DNA of 64,000 nucleotides from Owenia fusiformis. Lineage: Eukaryota > Annelida > Polychaeta > Sabellida > Oweniidae. The stretch's first letter is position 1. Each line of letters starts with the position of its first letter. The notes beneath the pieces are model-generated. The model made no database searches and was not told where the DNA came from. It worked only from the letters and a program-made list of their open reading frames with translations. The position numbers and the translations under genes are program-made. The DNA lies in NCBI GenBank assembly GCA_903813345.2, contig CAIIXF020000004.1:24121985-24185984 (forward strand), read 5' to 3'. Positions 1-15,200 of the stretch are shown piece after piece.

Positions 1-172
1 TGTTTTGTTTGTATGATTAAAGGCTAATATTTCAAAAAGTATTCATTGTTTCTGTAGCTGTGAATGTTGACTCAAACACATCCGGTTGGTATATATCGTT
101 ACGGCATTGTAATCTTTATTTGTATACATGTCAATGTCCCAAAATATGATGATGTCTTCCGCCATTTATTCC

Positions 173-179
173 TATATAA
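173..179 (+). promoter_or_regulatory. TATA box of gene A
   Basis: TATATAA lies 38 bp upstream of the start codon. The surrounding ~200 bp is conserved upstream of genes B and C, including a shared GACACAATG start context. The 5' leader must be very short unless transcription starts elsewhere. Confidence 0.65.
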
Positions 180-217
180 CCACCCCCCTTTACGGCAACT
201 TTATGCTGATCGACACA

Positions 218-272
218 ATGAAGAGTAGAAGCATCTTAACAGCGGCTCTAGCCATAGCGCTGGTAGTACTGG
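218..272 (+). CDS. Gene A exon 1: signal peptide
   Basis: Encodes M-K-S-R followed by a hydrophobic Ala/Leu/Ile/Val stretch, ending in phase 1 at a consensus GGTAAGT donor. Same length (55 nt) as exon 1 of gene B and near-identical to exon 1 of gene C. Confidence 0.85.
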
Positions 273-3200
273 GTAAGTAAGCATAGTTTTATATAGACGT
301 CTGAACAGCCATTTGTGAATAATACTGTAATATATATATATAACTATTCTTCTCTAAAATCAATCTATGGCTAAATTCAAGGTTTCTTTCATCAAAGACT
401 TAGATGTAGATATTTGAGATGTCAGGCAATCCGCCTCAAGAAAGTAGTCTCACTTTTCTAGGAGGGTGAGCTCAGGTGCAAAAACAGCTGATCCAATATT
501 ATTTTCTCATCGTAAAATGTTACTAGGCTTCCATTTTTAACACAGTTTTGACAGAAAGTCATGCCGTAAATGAAACAGATTTCTCTGTTAATCGGATTTG
601 GCTTTATAGTGAAATGGTAACAAGTTTGTACTTTTTTTCCCATAGGTTCACATTCCACTGATGGAATACATTTTGAACCGCAATTTTTTCAATTATTTTT
701 TTACATGGAACTTAAACCATATTTGGTGTTTCCTAAGGTTTTACTTTTTAGATGAAATGATTGAAAGTATATGAACTGATTTTTTGACAATATGTTTAAT
801 AATATTTCATAACCTCAATTTATTTTAATATAACAGGAAATTTAAAACTGCTCTTTTATCAAATTTATTAGTTAGTTGCATTGACAGTTTCTTGTGCTTG
901 TTATTTTTTAATCAGATTTAGTGATATTATACGATACGTATATAAATCTGTTCGTCGAGAAGTATTGTTCCTACGTACACAATAGGAATCTAGAAGAAGC
1001 ACATATCAATTTAGTGTCTTTCCATTTGTTTGAAATTGAAAAAATGTTTAGCTAAACATTTGGTTTATCAGCACGTTTATAAGCATTGAATATCCAAGTC
1101 AAAATACATGTACACGTGTATGGTGTAGGCATTTAGAAAAATGTTTCCTTCGGCGAAGGTACACATAACAAGTAAACAGAGGAAAATAAACGATGTGAGT
1201 TCGTTTGAACTGAATAATGAAATGAAACTTTAGAAATGAAATGAAACTTTAAAAAACTACATTTCATATACATTGACACTAATATGATTAAAAATGAAGC
1301 AAAATGTTAACGACATAATTTGTTTTAGTATTATTTCTCTAAAGCTTGCCCTTAATCATTACGTTTTAATTTGTTAAAAGCCAAGTAAATTAATATGTTT
1401 TCTTCACCATAAAATTAAAGTAGATTTGAAATACATGTAGATCGAGAAAATCGAGTGAAATCAAGTCAGCATTTAACATCCGGTCTTTTTGCATTTGACT
1501 GGTATATTTACTTATCTCTACGGAGACTTAACAAATATAAAACGTTGGCTACATTTATCTGTATTAAACTGGTTTCTCTGTCGTCATTTTTTCAACGACT
1601 CACCCGTGTTACCAAAATTATGAATGCACAATATGCATTTTGACAAATTATAGATAAGAACGCTAGAAATATTCTCATGGGCATAGTTCAATAAATGCTG
1701 TCAATCGGCACACAGCTTTCACTCTTCAAAAATGTCAACTTGATTGCCTTATATAATTTCATGAAATTAAAAACATTTGCATCAGTGTTGCGACTGCATT
1801 GTTCAATTGCAATGAGTCAAATAAGAATTACAATTTTTTATTGCTTGTATCTTTTGAATTTATATTTAATGGGACTTCATGTGAGTTTTTGGGAACTTAT
1901 TCCCAAGCGGGATAGATACAATCCCCTCCATAAATTCGGCAACCTTAGCTCCCCCATTGAACTACGTGTTAAAGCCTCTTTACGTTTGAATTTTTATTTA
2001 CTTAACTTGCGATGAAAATACTTATAATATTGATGGAAACGTATCTTGACTTTATTTTCAAAACCTCAACATTTTCTCAATGTTTTCCCCAATGACAATA
2101 GGTCGAAAATTGATGATAAATTTGATGTATTTTTGAAAATAGACATCCCCGTGTTAACCAATGAGAAATGGTAGGTTTGCCGCAAGTCATATGACAAAAT
2201 ATCCATCGATCCGAGACCTTGCAAAAAAATACGAGTTAGGCAGACAATTGAATTTGCTAACTTTAGTTAACAAAAAAGTGACATGTTTCTTCAGGTTTAA
2301 CAAAGTTATAGGTCTTTAAAATCAAAATTGTTTTTCAAAACCCTATCCCATTGAAATATAACAGAGGGCGAAAATGATTTTCAAAAATGACTTTGTACCT
2401 CTGTAACTTTAGTTTTCATCGAGTAAACTAAAGACTTATTTAAAATATCGTATGTTGTAATTGAGGAAAAAATTGGGAAATTTTTGAGGTATTGGAAATA
2501 AAGTCAAGTTACGTTTCCATCAATATTATAGGTCATTTCATCGCCGGTTAAGTAAATAAAAATTCAAACGTAAAGGGGTTTAAATACGTCGTTCAATAGG
2601 GGAGCTAAGGTTGCCAAACCTATGGAGTGGTTTAAACGTCACCATGTGATACGGGGAGACATATTGAATCTCGTGGGTCACCTGTGAATATAAATGCATG
2701 CGAGCTTTTTTTTTATTTTACTTGCCAAATGCTTTTCATCGTATTCGGATCATTTACTTGGTAGAACACATAACTCAATGAAAAAATATAATAGTGAAAT
2801 ATTTCGATAATCTTGTACGTTTATTAATTAAAAAGCCTATCTAATTGGACTCCCCTGATATTTCAGGTATATACGACCCATCCTATATATGGTTTAGGAC
2901 AAAGGTAACTTCATATGTAAACATCTTTGATGCATTCAGTATTTGATTTCGGTAAATGCATATTTACATGATAATGGGAAAGACACTTCATTAGACCAGT
3001 TGTTCAAAATCATTTATGAAAATAACATAGAACTTGCCATTTTGTGGATTTACCTTAATTGCTGAATTAAAGCTTCTTCATGTTTTTAAACAGTTTTTGT
3101 GAACATTTGGAATATCAACGCTATGATAATTATCCATCGTGCTGTAACCACAAGGTCATGAGTTCGGGATGTGTGATAGAAAATGTCAACTTGATTGCCT

Positions 3201-6200
3201 TAATATAAGTTCATGAAATTAAAAACATTTGCATCAGTGTTGCGACTGCATTGTTTAATTGCAATGAGTCAAATAAGAACTACAATTTTTTATTGCTTGT
3301 GTCTTTTGAATTTATATTTAACGGGAATTTTTGGGAACTTATTCCCAAGCGAGGTAGATACAATCCCCTCCATAAATTCGGCAACCTTAGCTCCCCCATT
3401 GAACTACGTGTTAACGCCTCTTTACGTTTGAATTTTTATTTACTTAACTTGCGATGAAAATACTTTATAATATAATATTGATGGAAACGTATCTTGACTT
3501 TATTTTCAAAACCTCAAAATTTTAGGTCGAAAATTGATGATAAATTTGATGTATTTTTGAAAATAGACATTTCCATGTTAACCAATGAGAAATGGTAGGT
3601 TTGCCGCAAGTCATATGACAGAATATCCATCCATCCGAGACCTTGCAAAAATACAATTTAGGTACACAATTGAATTTGATAACTTTATTTAACAAAAATT
3701 GATTTGGGCGAAAATGATTTTCAAAAATGACTTTGTACCTCTGTAACTTTAGTTTTCATCGAGTAAACTAAAGACTTAATGAAAATATTGTATGTTGTAA
3801 TTGGGGAAAAAATTGGGAAATTTTTGAGGTATTGGAAATAAAGTGAAGTTACGTTTCCATCAATATTATAGGTCATTTCATCGCCGGTTAAGTAAATGAA
3901 AAATTCAAACGTAAAGGGGTTTAAATACGTCGTTCAATAGGGGAGCTAAGGTTGCAAACGCTATGATAATTATCCACCGTGCTGTAACCACACGGTCTTG
4001 AGTTTGGGACGTGTGATCTCCTTGTCTTTATTTATCTGTATATCTGTACACAGCCAATATAATTCGGCGCCGTTCCGGCATCGAAAAAATTCGGCGCTGT
4101 TCCGGCACCGTTTCGACACCGTTCCGGCACCGAAACCTTTTGACACCAAAATTTGCTACCGGACTAGTCAGTCCATTTACAAATTGTCATTTGTACATCT
4201 TGAAATATTAATGTTCAAGTCAATTCAAGTTGGATTTACAAGCACTGATTGTTCCGTCGATTTCAATGAGTTTTAGCCATACCTGCTATCTTTGAAAGCG
4301 CATGCATTAAGCTCTAGAAAATTGTTACCTTGATTTTAATTTTTTATCAAAGTAATAGGTTATTGTTTGAGGATAACATTCCTGGTTCTAAAACCATATT
4401 TTGGTAGAAAATAAACACTCTGTGAAACATTTACAGCCCCTTGGTCACTTTGACCTCTGTCTATTGACATTTTTAATATGCTATGCACTTGAATTGTAGG
4501 TAACATATTGTTTTTATGTGAATTTGTCTAAGCAGTTCTGAAGACCCAACTTGTGAAAAAAACATAGATTATATAATTATTATCATTTACATCCAACACG
4601 AAATAGTATTGCTCAATTCAAAGATTTAGGAAATATCACAAAACAGAGAATTATCGTCTTGAAGTACCTCTTGACAAAACAACTTTCGCCCAGTTGTGTG
4701 TAAATGTGTTTATGAATATATGTGAGCCAAGAGAAAAGGCCAAATAAATTGTAATGCGTATACATATTACCTCTGGTACGTCTGGGCGTTAACACCTGTT
4801 CTCTCAAGTCAGATTAGCCAGTGACAAAACTTTTTATTCTATATTGCCGATGATCTCGAGTGTTGAACACGTTGAGCTAGGCGCTTATGCCGTATCCAAG
4901 ATGTCGTCTGTTCGAAACCCTTGAGCTCCCTGCGTTTATTCATGAAATAAATTGTTCGTATTGTGATGCGTTGTCATTTTGATATTGATTCTTTCTGAAT
5001 TCTCGACAAATGAAAATACATACATATCGTGTTTTGCTTCACATTACATGTTTCGATATGTATGCTTAAGTATTGATAATATAAATGTTGATGTATTATA
5101 GTTTCTGAGAGCTATGCCCACAGGGATAGGAAAGGTAGGAAAGGTGGGAAAGGTCGCGATCCGCCGCCTCAACAGCCCCCAATTGCCCAACGTCCTGTTA
5201 TTGGAAGAAGTGAGTAAATACATTGGAGAGCACGTATCATTCACGTATCAATAAATCCGATTATTATAATTTATATGAGTTGTGTGTTACTTTGATATGC
5301 TATTGATATTGAATATAATGAAAACAATCAAACGAATCACAGATTCAATACAAGCATCTTTTTCAATGTTATTACTTATCTTCTTACAAAACAGAATGTA
5401 TATGGAGTGACTATGGTGATGAGGAATATGGGAAATGTTCTGTTAGTTGTGGGGGAGGCACACAACAAGTGATGCGTTACAGGTACAAGTTATACGGTGA
5501 TGCAGAGACCGGGAATCTAGAATGTATTGGTTCAAGCTTCATGTATGTGAGAACCCAATCGTGTAATACTCAGTCATGTCCAGGCCCTCAAACTACTCCA
5601 AAAAAGATCATTCCACCTGGACCAGGCCCTCAGCCGCCTCGACCTCAACCGATTGTCCCACCTCCTGTCCCAGGGAGAAGTGAGTAACCAGTTTGATTAA
5701 ATGTATAAATAACAAATATATAATTAATTTTGGCAATGACGTAATTGTTTAGAAAGTCTTGTTTATGCTAGCGATAAACAGATGAGATTATATACTCGCA
5801 GTTACTATCATATAATATTGTTTCCACACAGAATGTAGATGGAGTAACTACGGACGAGAGAAATTTGGCCCATGTTCTGTAAGTTGTGGAGGCGGCACAC
5901 TTAGAGTGACACGTAAAAGGAACAAGCTATACGGTATTGCAGAAACCGGGGATCCAGAATGTTACGGTTCGGACACAGAAGTTATTAGAACACAATCATG
6001 TAACACTCGGCCGTGTCGAGGTGAGTAACCAGTTCAATTAAATATACGCACTGATACAGTGATCGTTATTATGAATTTGGTATTACATAATAGAATAGTT
6101 TCTAAATAGCAGAAAAACAATGAAATCTAGTGCTGCCATCTTTTATTCAGCTTTTTGGCTAAAGTTTGATCCACTTACATGCTAAAATCTTGGAAAAGTG

Positions 6201-9200
6201 GCTTAATTTCATGATTTATCAAAGAGTGTTAGTTGAATCTGTATAAAACTTGAATGATATACCATATGAGGACCCTGTTTATGTACACGTTGTGATTCAA
6301 CATGCAAATGTTGGTTGACATAGAATTTTAGCATTTCATGTATGGAGATTTAGCCCAAGTTTTTTAAATTGTCATAGAAAATTATTCAAATTACATAACT
6401 GTGTAAATCAAAGCTATTATAGAAGAAAATATTTCACTGAATTCAGATATGCCATTTAAAAGAAGGTAATGTAAGGTTTAATATGCAAATCTCTTAAAGT
6501 GTGCGCCAAAGTTTAATACTGCGCAGGCGCAGCGTTCTCGCTTAACTATATAAAGATATCACCGGGTACATGATTCAGAGGTAAGCAAGGAAGGCGAACA
6601 ATCTTCGTCTCGTGATGATTTACCGTATAATCGTAACCAGGGAAGTTTCACCATTGAAATTGAAAATTACTATTAGATGTAGTTTGTAGATGTTATTTAT
6701 GAAGCTATTTAGTGTATGTATCAATCAAATGGCTCATTTTGGACATATAAAAAGTATTTGTCTTTTGTTTCCCCTGAAATCGTATTCCCACACATAAATA
6801 GTGTACATTATGTAGTACATATTGAATAGCCTGGTATAGTAACACCGTGTTTATATAATATTGAAGGGCATGCTGATTGTACACACGAGTACATGCATGC
6901 AAGAAGGCCTAATTTTATATAGCTTGCATACCTAAATAAAAAATAAACCCTTCTAATCCCCTTATGTAAATACGGCGGTATACGTAGCCCGATTTATCGG
7001 AATCTTTAAAATCTCACAAAAATGAGATTAAGCTTTTCAAAAGCTATATGGAAACTACACTATTGCTAAGGATGGTGTTTTAGCAATAATGACAGATTGA
7101 AGAATAGAGCGATTTCGGTAAAGTTCTCATTTCAAATTCGTATTTAAGTATATTTGAAATCTTAAGGGTCTTGTCACAATAAATCAATTTGAAATCGATA
7201 TTCATGAACTCTATCAAGTTTACACAATAGCTCCAAGTTGTAAAGCTCATTCATCAATGCATGACGGCGGATGTAATATCGTTGCATCGTTGTTATTTGT
7301 ACAGTATCAACTTAATACCTAGCTTTTGTGGCGTGGTGTGCTCCCAACATGTGAATAATTCCACAGTTCCTGTTAAAGTTTAAGTTGAGATATAAGTTTA
7401 GAACGTATAAAAGGCATATGTACGTGCGATGATTGTTAACTTTTAAAATTAGATCTCCGAGTAGACCCTGAATTATATTCAGAGTATCCAATCAAACACT
7501 TTTACTTCCATTTTGATACACTAATCAATCCAATCTATGTTGGAGATTTATAGAGCGGGCCATTTTGATGCATAATAAACTCAAATCCAGTTTTTTACAG
7601 GGTGTTCCATAATATTCATCATCGAAGATAGTCCTCTAATGTATGAGTTTTGACGAAAAGTTTTAACATACGCAGAAGTCCCATTTTCGTAGTACCATAT
7701 TGACTGAATAGTTTTGGATATTGTTTATAACAATAACAGACTCATGAATAAAAGCATCTATACCAGTGCTTATATCAAAATGTATACACTATTTTTTCAA
7801 CACAGGGTGTAGATGGAGTAACTATGGCTCAGCAACATTTGGTCCATGTTCTTCACGTTGTGGAGGTGGCGTATTAACGGTTACACGTACTAGGACCAAG
7901 ATATGGGGTCCAAGTGGGGATCCAGATTGCTATGGTTCTAACACTGATGTGAGAACACAGTCATGTAACATGCAGCCGTGTCAGCCCGTAATCATCCCAC
8001 AACCACGACCCGTTCCGCAGCCTATAGTCATTCCGCAGCCAATCCCAGTTGTCCCGCATCCAATCCCAGTTGTCCCGCATCCAATCCCAGTTGTCCCGCG
8101 TCCAATCATACATCAAAGTAAGGAACTAGTTGATTAACATTTATCCATAATAATTCGGATAATAATCATCTCTAGGGGCTGATTTATAATTGTCATTGCA
8201 CGTTAGATAACTTATAAAAATGTGATTACATATGAAAGATCAAAAAGAATTCAAATGTTTTATTTATTGTGGTCAAAGTTGTGTCCGGTGCTTCAACAAT
8301 TTTTTCATTATGGCATCGTTTAAAACAAAGTTCCTATCTTAATCTTAAATGTTATTCTATTTCATCATATGTGAACCACATTACATATTTTAGAATATAT
8401 GCGTGATCCTTTATTTAGTTAATGACATTTATCTGGTTATGGTCTACATATACTCATTTACTGAATGTATGGCGTACTTTTTATAGATAATAGGGCAATC
8501 AAGCTTGCATATAAAATCGAAACGCCAACATATGACCAATCGCCCATACAAATGCATCGCTTAAATATTTTCCGTTCACGTTTTGGTTGTGAAAAACTCC
8601 TTAATATTTAGATTATTGATGACATTGCAATTCATCATTCCAAATAATATATTATTGTATTATAAGATTGCCAATGGGGACCATGGACGAGATGGCAACT
8701 ACTGGAACCATGTTTCACGTTCGATCAACGATGTGGAGTTGCGATGAGTCGACGATCACGCCGGTGCTATTGTAATGGGATTGAAGTGGATCCTCGACAC
8801 TGTACTGGTATTGCAGTAGAACAAACCACGAGACCTTGCTGCGTCGACCATCCTGGACCTCAACCACCTCGTAAGTAGACATCTAACTCGCAAGTCATCA
8901 AATATAGAATAAACGATTTGCAAAATTTTGCGGTAACGATAACAAAAAACTGCGGATGGGATAGACAGCATGTCCTCTTTCTCGTCTATAGACAAGATTC
9001 ACAGATGAGATTTCCGCTTCAAATAGTTCCATTCGGTAACGTATAATGGTTATAAAGTCTGGGTGAAATCTGCCGAGTGGCTTGCTAGAAGCAGAATATA
9101 AGCTGTAAACTTACCGACTGAGATATTCAAGTTCATAATTTTTAGTCCATTCTCGTGTTTTCTCAATATCTGTGCCTCATAGCCACACAAACTATTTACT

Positions 9201-12200
9201 GTAAGTAAATTGTGTATAAACAAGCCATAAAATGACAAATCCAGAACAGGAATGTGGTGTTTATTGTAAATAATAAGGTTTCAAACGCAATGTTGTTAGA
9301 CGACTACGTAGATTACTAAACTTGGTGTAGTTTTGAATTTCAAACTCAACAGTATCTCGATTATTTCATGTTATCCCCGGGCATCAATTCGCAAAGACTA
9401 CGTTCAAAATATACATTACTAAATGCATCACCGAAGGCAATGCTTACATAAATCGTTCATCCTTTCATTGATACACAGTAGTAGAAAATAATGCACCAAC
9501 CCTAGTTTTCTGTTCCATCGCGGCCATTTTATTGGATGGATCAGTGAACGTAGCCGTCCAACCTTGTCGTAACCATCATGCTATAGCAGGGTGATACTGT
9601 TATAAACAAACCATTGTTCTTCTTCCCTTCATATGCATCCTCCTTTAAAATATGTCTTTAAAATGATTGTATGAGATTCGTTTAGCTAAATGTGTTTAGT
9701 TTAACATTTTTCTATCAGCTTTCTTCGCCACTTTTATGACAAGCTATGATATTAACAATGTGAACATTTGCTAATGAGTGTAAATGTTTTCGAAAACAAT
9801 TTCACTTACAATAATGGGCCGTGTGGGTTCACAACCACGTTGTTAATTTTTGGAATTCATTGATTTGATAGATTAATCATTTTTTCATTCTTCGTGTGCA
9901 TAAGTTATAAGAATATCTTGCTCTAGCCCCTCGTGTGCCCATGTGGTGTCCCGCCCTATACCCTAAGTATTTATGTGGTGGCGAACGGTGAGCCCGAACG
10001 GCCTAATGTGACAGCTCCATTAAATAAAACTATTTGCAAAATTGTTAAAATATGTTACGTAAGACAATTTCCTCACTTCCTCACTCCCATTATTGTAATA
10101 TAAATGTATGTATTGATGACACCAAGTCCCATACTTTTGATCTTTAGAATACGTGTTAGCTCCTATTATTAAAAACCCATAACTTACTGATACCCATGGC
10201 CTTATATCATACGGTTGTTGCAAACTTTGGTCATAAAACATGAACGCTTTTCAACGAATATGTTTATTTATTAGCAGACGAAGATTTCGGTAGAAGCGAA
10301 AGCATAATTTATGTGTATACGTAAAGAGTATAAGTGAATTGAAATTGGGATTTTGCAACAATATGCACTAATACGTATAGAAACAATTTTAATTTAATTT
10401 GTTTCACCAAAATTAAATATTTCCCCTTCCAAATTCCTTATGTATAAGATGGTTTTGATAATGTGACTATTATATGACTTCATGCCAAGTCTAGTATTAT
10501 TATGATTCCTGCCAATACCTACTGTATATCTAAACGATAAAGGGTTTACTGACTTGTAAACACCATGATATAGGCGATTGCTTCTTTTGAAAAGCTATGC
10601 AACCAATGACAAATGATATCATAATAGTTATAGACTCCCTTTAAAAGTTATAACATAAAGGATTTATAAACACTCTACAAGTGTTCTGCGAAATCTCTAT
10701 GTATTCATAAAGTATAAGGATGAGCTAGCTAAGTTGGAGACAGCTAAGTAAATATGCATATATTCATAGACTATAGACCAACGTTTAATTGTTGCAATTG
10801 GGAACTATAACATGACATACTGTAATCAAGCATGAACCATCGTTTATTTATTTCCTAGAACCAGGCTGTGGCATATGGGGAAAGTGGATGGATGTTCCTG
10901 GAAAATGTAATCCACCAGCAGATTGTACACCACTTGTTCCAGTGGGTAAGAAACGAGAGACATGTGTCATCACGACATACAAATGCCAAGTAGTAAGGCA
11001 GTGTACACCATGTCCAGGAATACCAAAAGGTTGCATAGGAGTCGCATTCAAAACAGAAGATCGCCAATGTTGCAAAACAGGTATGGTGGAAGAATAATTT
11101 ACTGTAGCTATTATCAGAGGTGCAAGGGTTATCAGAACAGAAAATCACATATGTTGCAAACAGCTATAGTGGTAGAATAATTTACTATAGCTAGTATCAG
11201 AGGAAGGGTTATCGAAACAGAAGATCGCACATGTAGTAAAGCAGATATAGTGGTAGAGTTATTTATTATAGCTAGTATCAGAGGTACAAGGGTTATCAAA
11301 ACAGAAGATCGCATATGTTGCGAAGCAGATATTGTGTTAGGATGATGATTATCTATAGCTAGTATCGGAGGCTCAAGGGATATCAAAACAGAAGATCGCT
11401 TATGGTTTAAAACGGGTATGGTTGTATACTTATTTACTATAACTATTATCAGAAGTATAAACATGGCGTAGAATAATGGAAATAACGTCACAACACATGC
11501 GCGTAAATTGACATTTCATGGTCCAAAGATTTCAATGGAGAGCAGTCTTCATCAAAATTTAAAATCTTAATAACTTTTTAGCAAATAATTTATTTTCTTA
11601 GGATTCAACGGATCCTTGTTAGACTCAACGAAGTGTTCATTTTGATATATAAAACAGCAAAATCCATCCACAGATCTTTCGGCTTTTTAATGATTTAATT
11701 TTTGGGATATTTTGCTAAAATCCCCCATTGGCTGCCATTACAAACTTTGAAAAAACTCAAATCCTCATCATTTCATATCATTCGTTAAGTGGTCTAAACA
11801 ACTCCAATCGCTTAGGATTCAACGGATTCTAAGAGATCAAAGCTAATACAATATGTTGACAACCCCCGTTTCAATATTTGCCGCATAATCTTTCGGCCTT
11901 TTAGGTTATAAATTTGTCAATATTTTGATTTTCGACGTACTTGGATCCTAGATTCATTGTCCCGGTGTAAAAGGGTAGGAGGTCCTATCAAATTATGGTC
12001 CTACTCTCCATTGATTTATATGGTGACCTAAATACAACTCTTTCCCTCATTATCTTATACACAATCAGGGCCAGTAAGGGCCGTTAAGAAAGGGGACCAT
12101 AATCCCTGGGGGATCATCATTTCTTTCACACCTGGGCAGTTCTAGAGGTTTTAGTGCTAGTTTAGAAGGCGTTCATTTTACTATATCGACCTGAGAAATA

Positions 12201-15200
12201 TGTGACGTCATAGTGGTGGTCCATATGGACCGGTCTAGAATATACTAGTATTCTGGACCGGCAATTTTCCCCGGGAAATTAGATATCGTTCAGTGCGTAA
12301 GATTTTCTTGCTATTTCAGCCCTGGTCGTTAACGGTGGTAATAATACTAATAATAATAACGTCATTTCTGCGAGCAATATAGTGAAATATTGGACCTTGG
12401 GCCTTCGGCCCTCGGTCCAATATTTCACTATAATGCCCTTAGAAATGACGTTATTGTACTATTATAGCTAGTATAAGATGTCCAAGGGTTATTAAAACAG
12501 AATATCGCACATGTTGCAAAACAGGCATGGTGGTAGGATTATTAGTTAAGAGTAAAGGTCAAAATTACAAAATTGCAATGATCACTCGTGATATTCAATG
12601 CTATGCAATATATGCCCTAAAAAGCAGAATATAAGTTTTTGAAGAGTTGAAAAGTTTTTATCAAAAATTTTGCATCGGGGAATTTGAGGACATTATACAG
12701 TGTATCTATTTCATCAATATTCGTAACATTAATATCTTCGGTCACGGTGTAAGTTAAACCGAACATAAACAAAATCAGTTACAACAAATGGTACCTACTA
12801 TCCCACATATAATTGACTGTCTTACACAACAAATATGTAAGATGCTTCAAAACTGTATTCGACCCGATCAAATATAAATTTGATAAGTATTTTAAATATA
12901 TGCGATGCCAAGTACCATTCGTGTTGGGTAAACATATTCATTTGTGGTAAACATATTCATTTGTGGGGTAAGTCACGTGACTTACCGAATGATTTTATAT
13001 AAACCAATGTTCATATTATGGACTTTTTCTGCATCTTTATTCGATTTTCACATTTTTGTATTTGATTACAACCATTCGATATTCCACTCTATTAAAATAA
13101 TTCGAAACACGTAATAAATTTGTTTGTTTTTTCACATTTATATTTGATTTATGTACCTATATATGCGGTAGATGCACTTGTATATGCGGTTCATGTTATT
13201 GAGTGCTTGGTAAAATGTCACATATTTAAGTCCACGTACACACACGAACAAAGACGGTTGACACATATATTAAGAACACGCATCAAATACAAATATACTT
13301 TGGAACCAAATAATTTTCATTTACCGAACAATCATAGAGTCCAAAATAGCACGGACATATAGTGACTTGCCCCACATAATTAATTACATGTACTTTCGCA
13401 TAAAATCACTTGGGGTAAGTCACGTGGCTTACCCCACATAAATGACACATGCAGTAGCATAAAACCATTCGGTAAATCACGTGACCAGTGACGTTGAAAT
13501 TATTTCAAAATGAATGAAACAAGCGAGGAAAAAGAATTTGAACAAGATTCATATTCACAATTTAGAGAGGAAATTGACGAGTTATTAGATCATTGAAGCA
13601 TGAGGCTACAGGCGATCCTTTCTTAATAGAAGATACATGTACATGTTCGCAATCGGAGAATCACACCAGAGCTCTTGAATATATAGATAGCGCAGTCACG
13701 TGACTTACCCCACATCAAAACAGTGAACAATTATAGTGTATTTATTGCATCAATATTCGTAACATTAATATCTTCGGTTTTTACCCCACGGAGTAAGTTA
13801 AACCGAACATAAACAAAACCAGTTACAACAAATGGTACCTACTATCCCACATATACTAGTAATTGATTGCCTTACGCAACAAATATGTAAAATGCTTCAA
13901 AACTGTATTCGACCCGATCAAATATATAAATTTGATAAGTATTTTGAATATGTGCGATGCCAAGTACCATTCGTATTGGGTTAACATATTCATTTGTGGT
14001 AAACATATTAATTTGTGGGGAAAGTCACGTGACTTACCGAATGCTTTTATAAACCAATGTTCACTGTTTTGATGTGGGGTAAGTCACGTGACTTCGACCA
14101 TGTGACTTGTGCCATCTATATATTCAAAGAGCTCTGGTGTGATTTTATCGCATCCTACGACCCCTTTAGATTGTGGTCGTACGCGCCAATTATTGGTCAG
14201 TCAATGTTTTTACAAAGTTGGAGAAAATACTACGCATTGCACACCTAAATGACCTACCTCGATACATTCCTTAGTATTTTAGAATTCTTTTTATGTAGTT
14301 GAATCGCCAATTGTATGGGTTTATCGACAGAACGAAGAGATTTAAGTTTTTACATCGGAAATATATCAGCAATTTTCAAAATGTCGGAAGGGGAATTCCC
14401 CAGGGATTTCCCTTATGACTGGTGCATGCCGGGAACTGAATGGAGGAATTTGACGGTTGAAATAAGTTAAATATTACACGCAAATATTGCTATCAAAAAC
14501 GAAAATTTCTTTGTTTTGCCGATAAACCCACACAATTGTGGATTCAACTACACGGAAAGAATGCTAAAATGCCAAGGAATCTATTGAAATAGGTATCTTA
14601 AGTGTAAGAAGCGTAGAAAATTCTCCCATGTTGTAATCGTACAGGCAAAAGAATAAGACGTTCGCAAGACTAGAACGTAGAGATAGTCTTGGAACGAGAT
14701 AAGTGTGATTCTCCAATCGCGAAAACGTATCTTTTATTAAGAAAGGATCTCTTGTAGCCTCATGCCTGTGATCTAATAACTTCTCAATTTCCTCTCTGAA
14801 TTGTGAATATGAATCGTATTCAAATTCTTTTTCTTCGCTTGTTTTATCCATTTTGAAATAATTTCTACGTCACTGGTCACGTGATTTACCGAATGGTTTT
14901 ATGCTACATGCAGCATGTTTAATTTAGTGGGGTAAGTCTTACCCCACATAATTTTATGCGAAAGTACATGTCATTAATTATGTGGGGTAAGTCACTATAT
15001 GTCCGTGCTATTTTGTACTCTATGATTGTTCGGTAAATGAACATTGTTTGGGTCTAAAGTGTATTTGTATTTGATGCGTGTTCTAAATATATTTGTCAAC
15101 CGTCTTTGTTCGTGTATGAACATGGACTTAAATATGTGATATTTTACCAAACACTGAACAACATAAACCGCATATACAAGTGCATTTACCGCATATATAG

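Larger units (their letters stand above)
273..5101 (+). other. Gene A intron 1
   Basis: Intron of 4.8 kb, collinear with intron 1 of gene C apart from insertions. It holds two copies of a foldback element (1919-2630 and 3361-3956), a duplicated segment (about 1735-1870 and 3183-3330; 3120-3180 and 3960-4015), a GC-rich patch at 4062-4140 and a tRNA-like sequence at 4848-4930. No coding exon seen. Confidence 0.6.

Noticed and set aside
5110-5160. Collagen-like KGRKGGKGR stretch
   Set aside because: No sustained Gly-x-y repeat; just a short basic linker after the signal peptide.
10848-11148. Minus-strand ORFs over gene A exon 7
   Set aside because: Antisense shadows of the exon 7 coding sequence; no signal peptide, domain or splice support.
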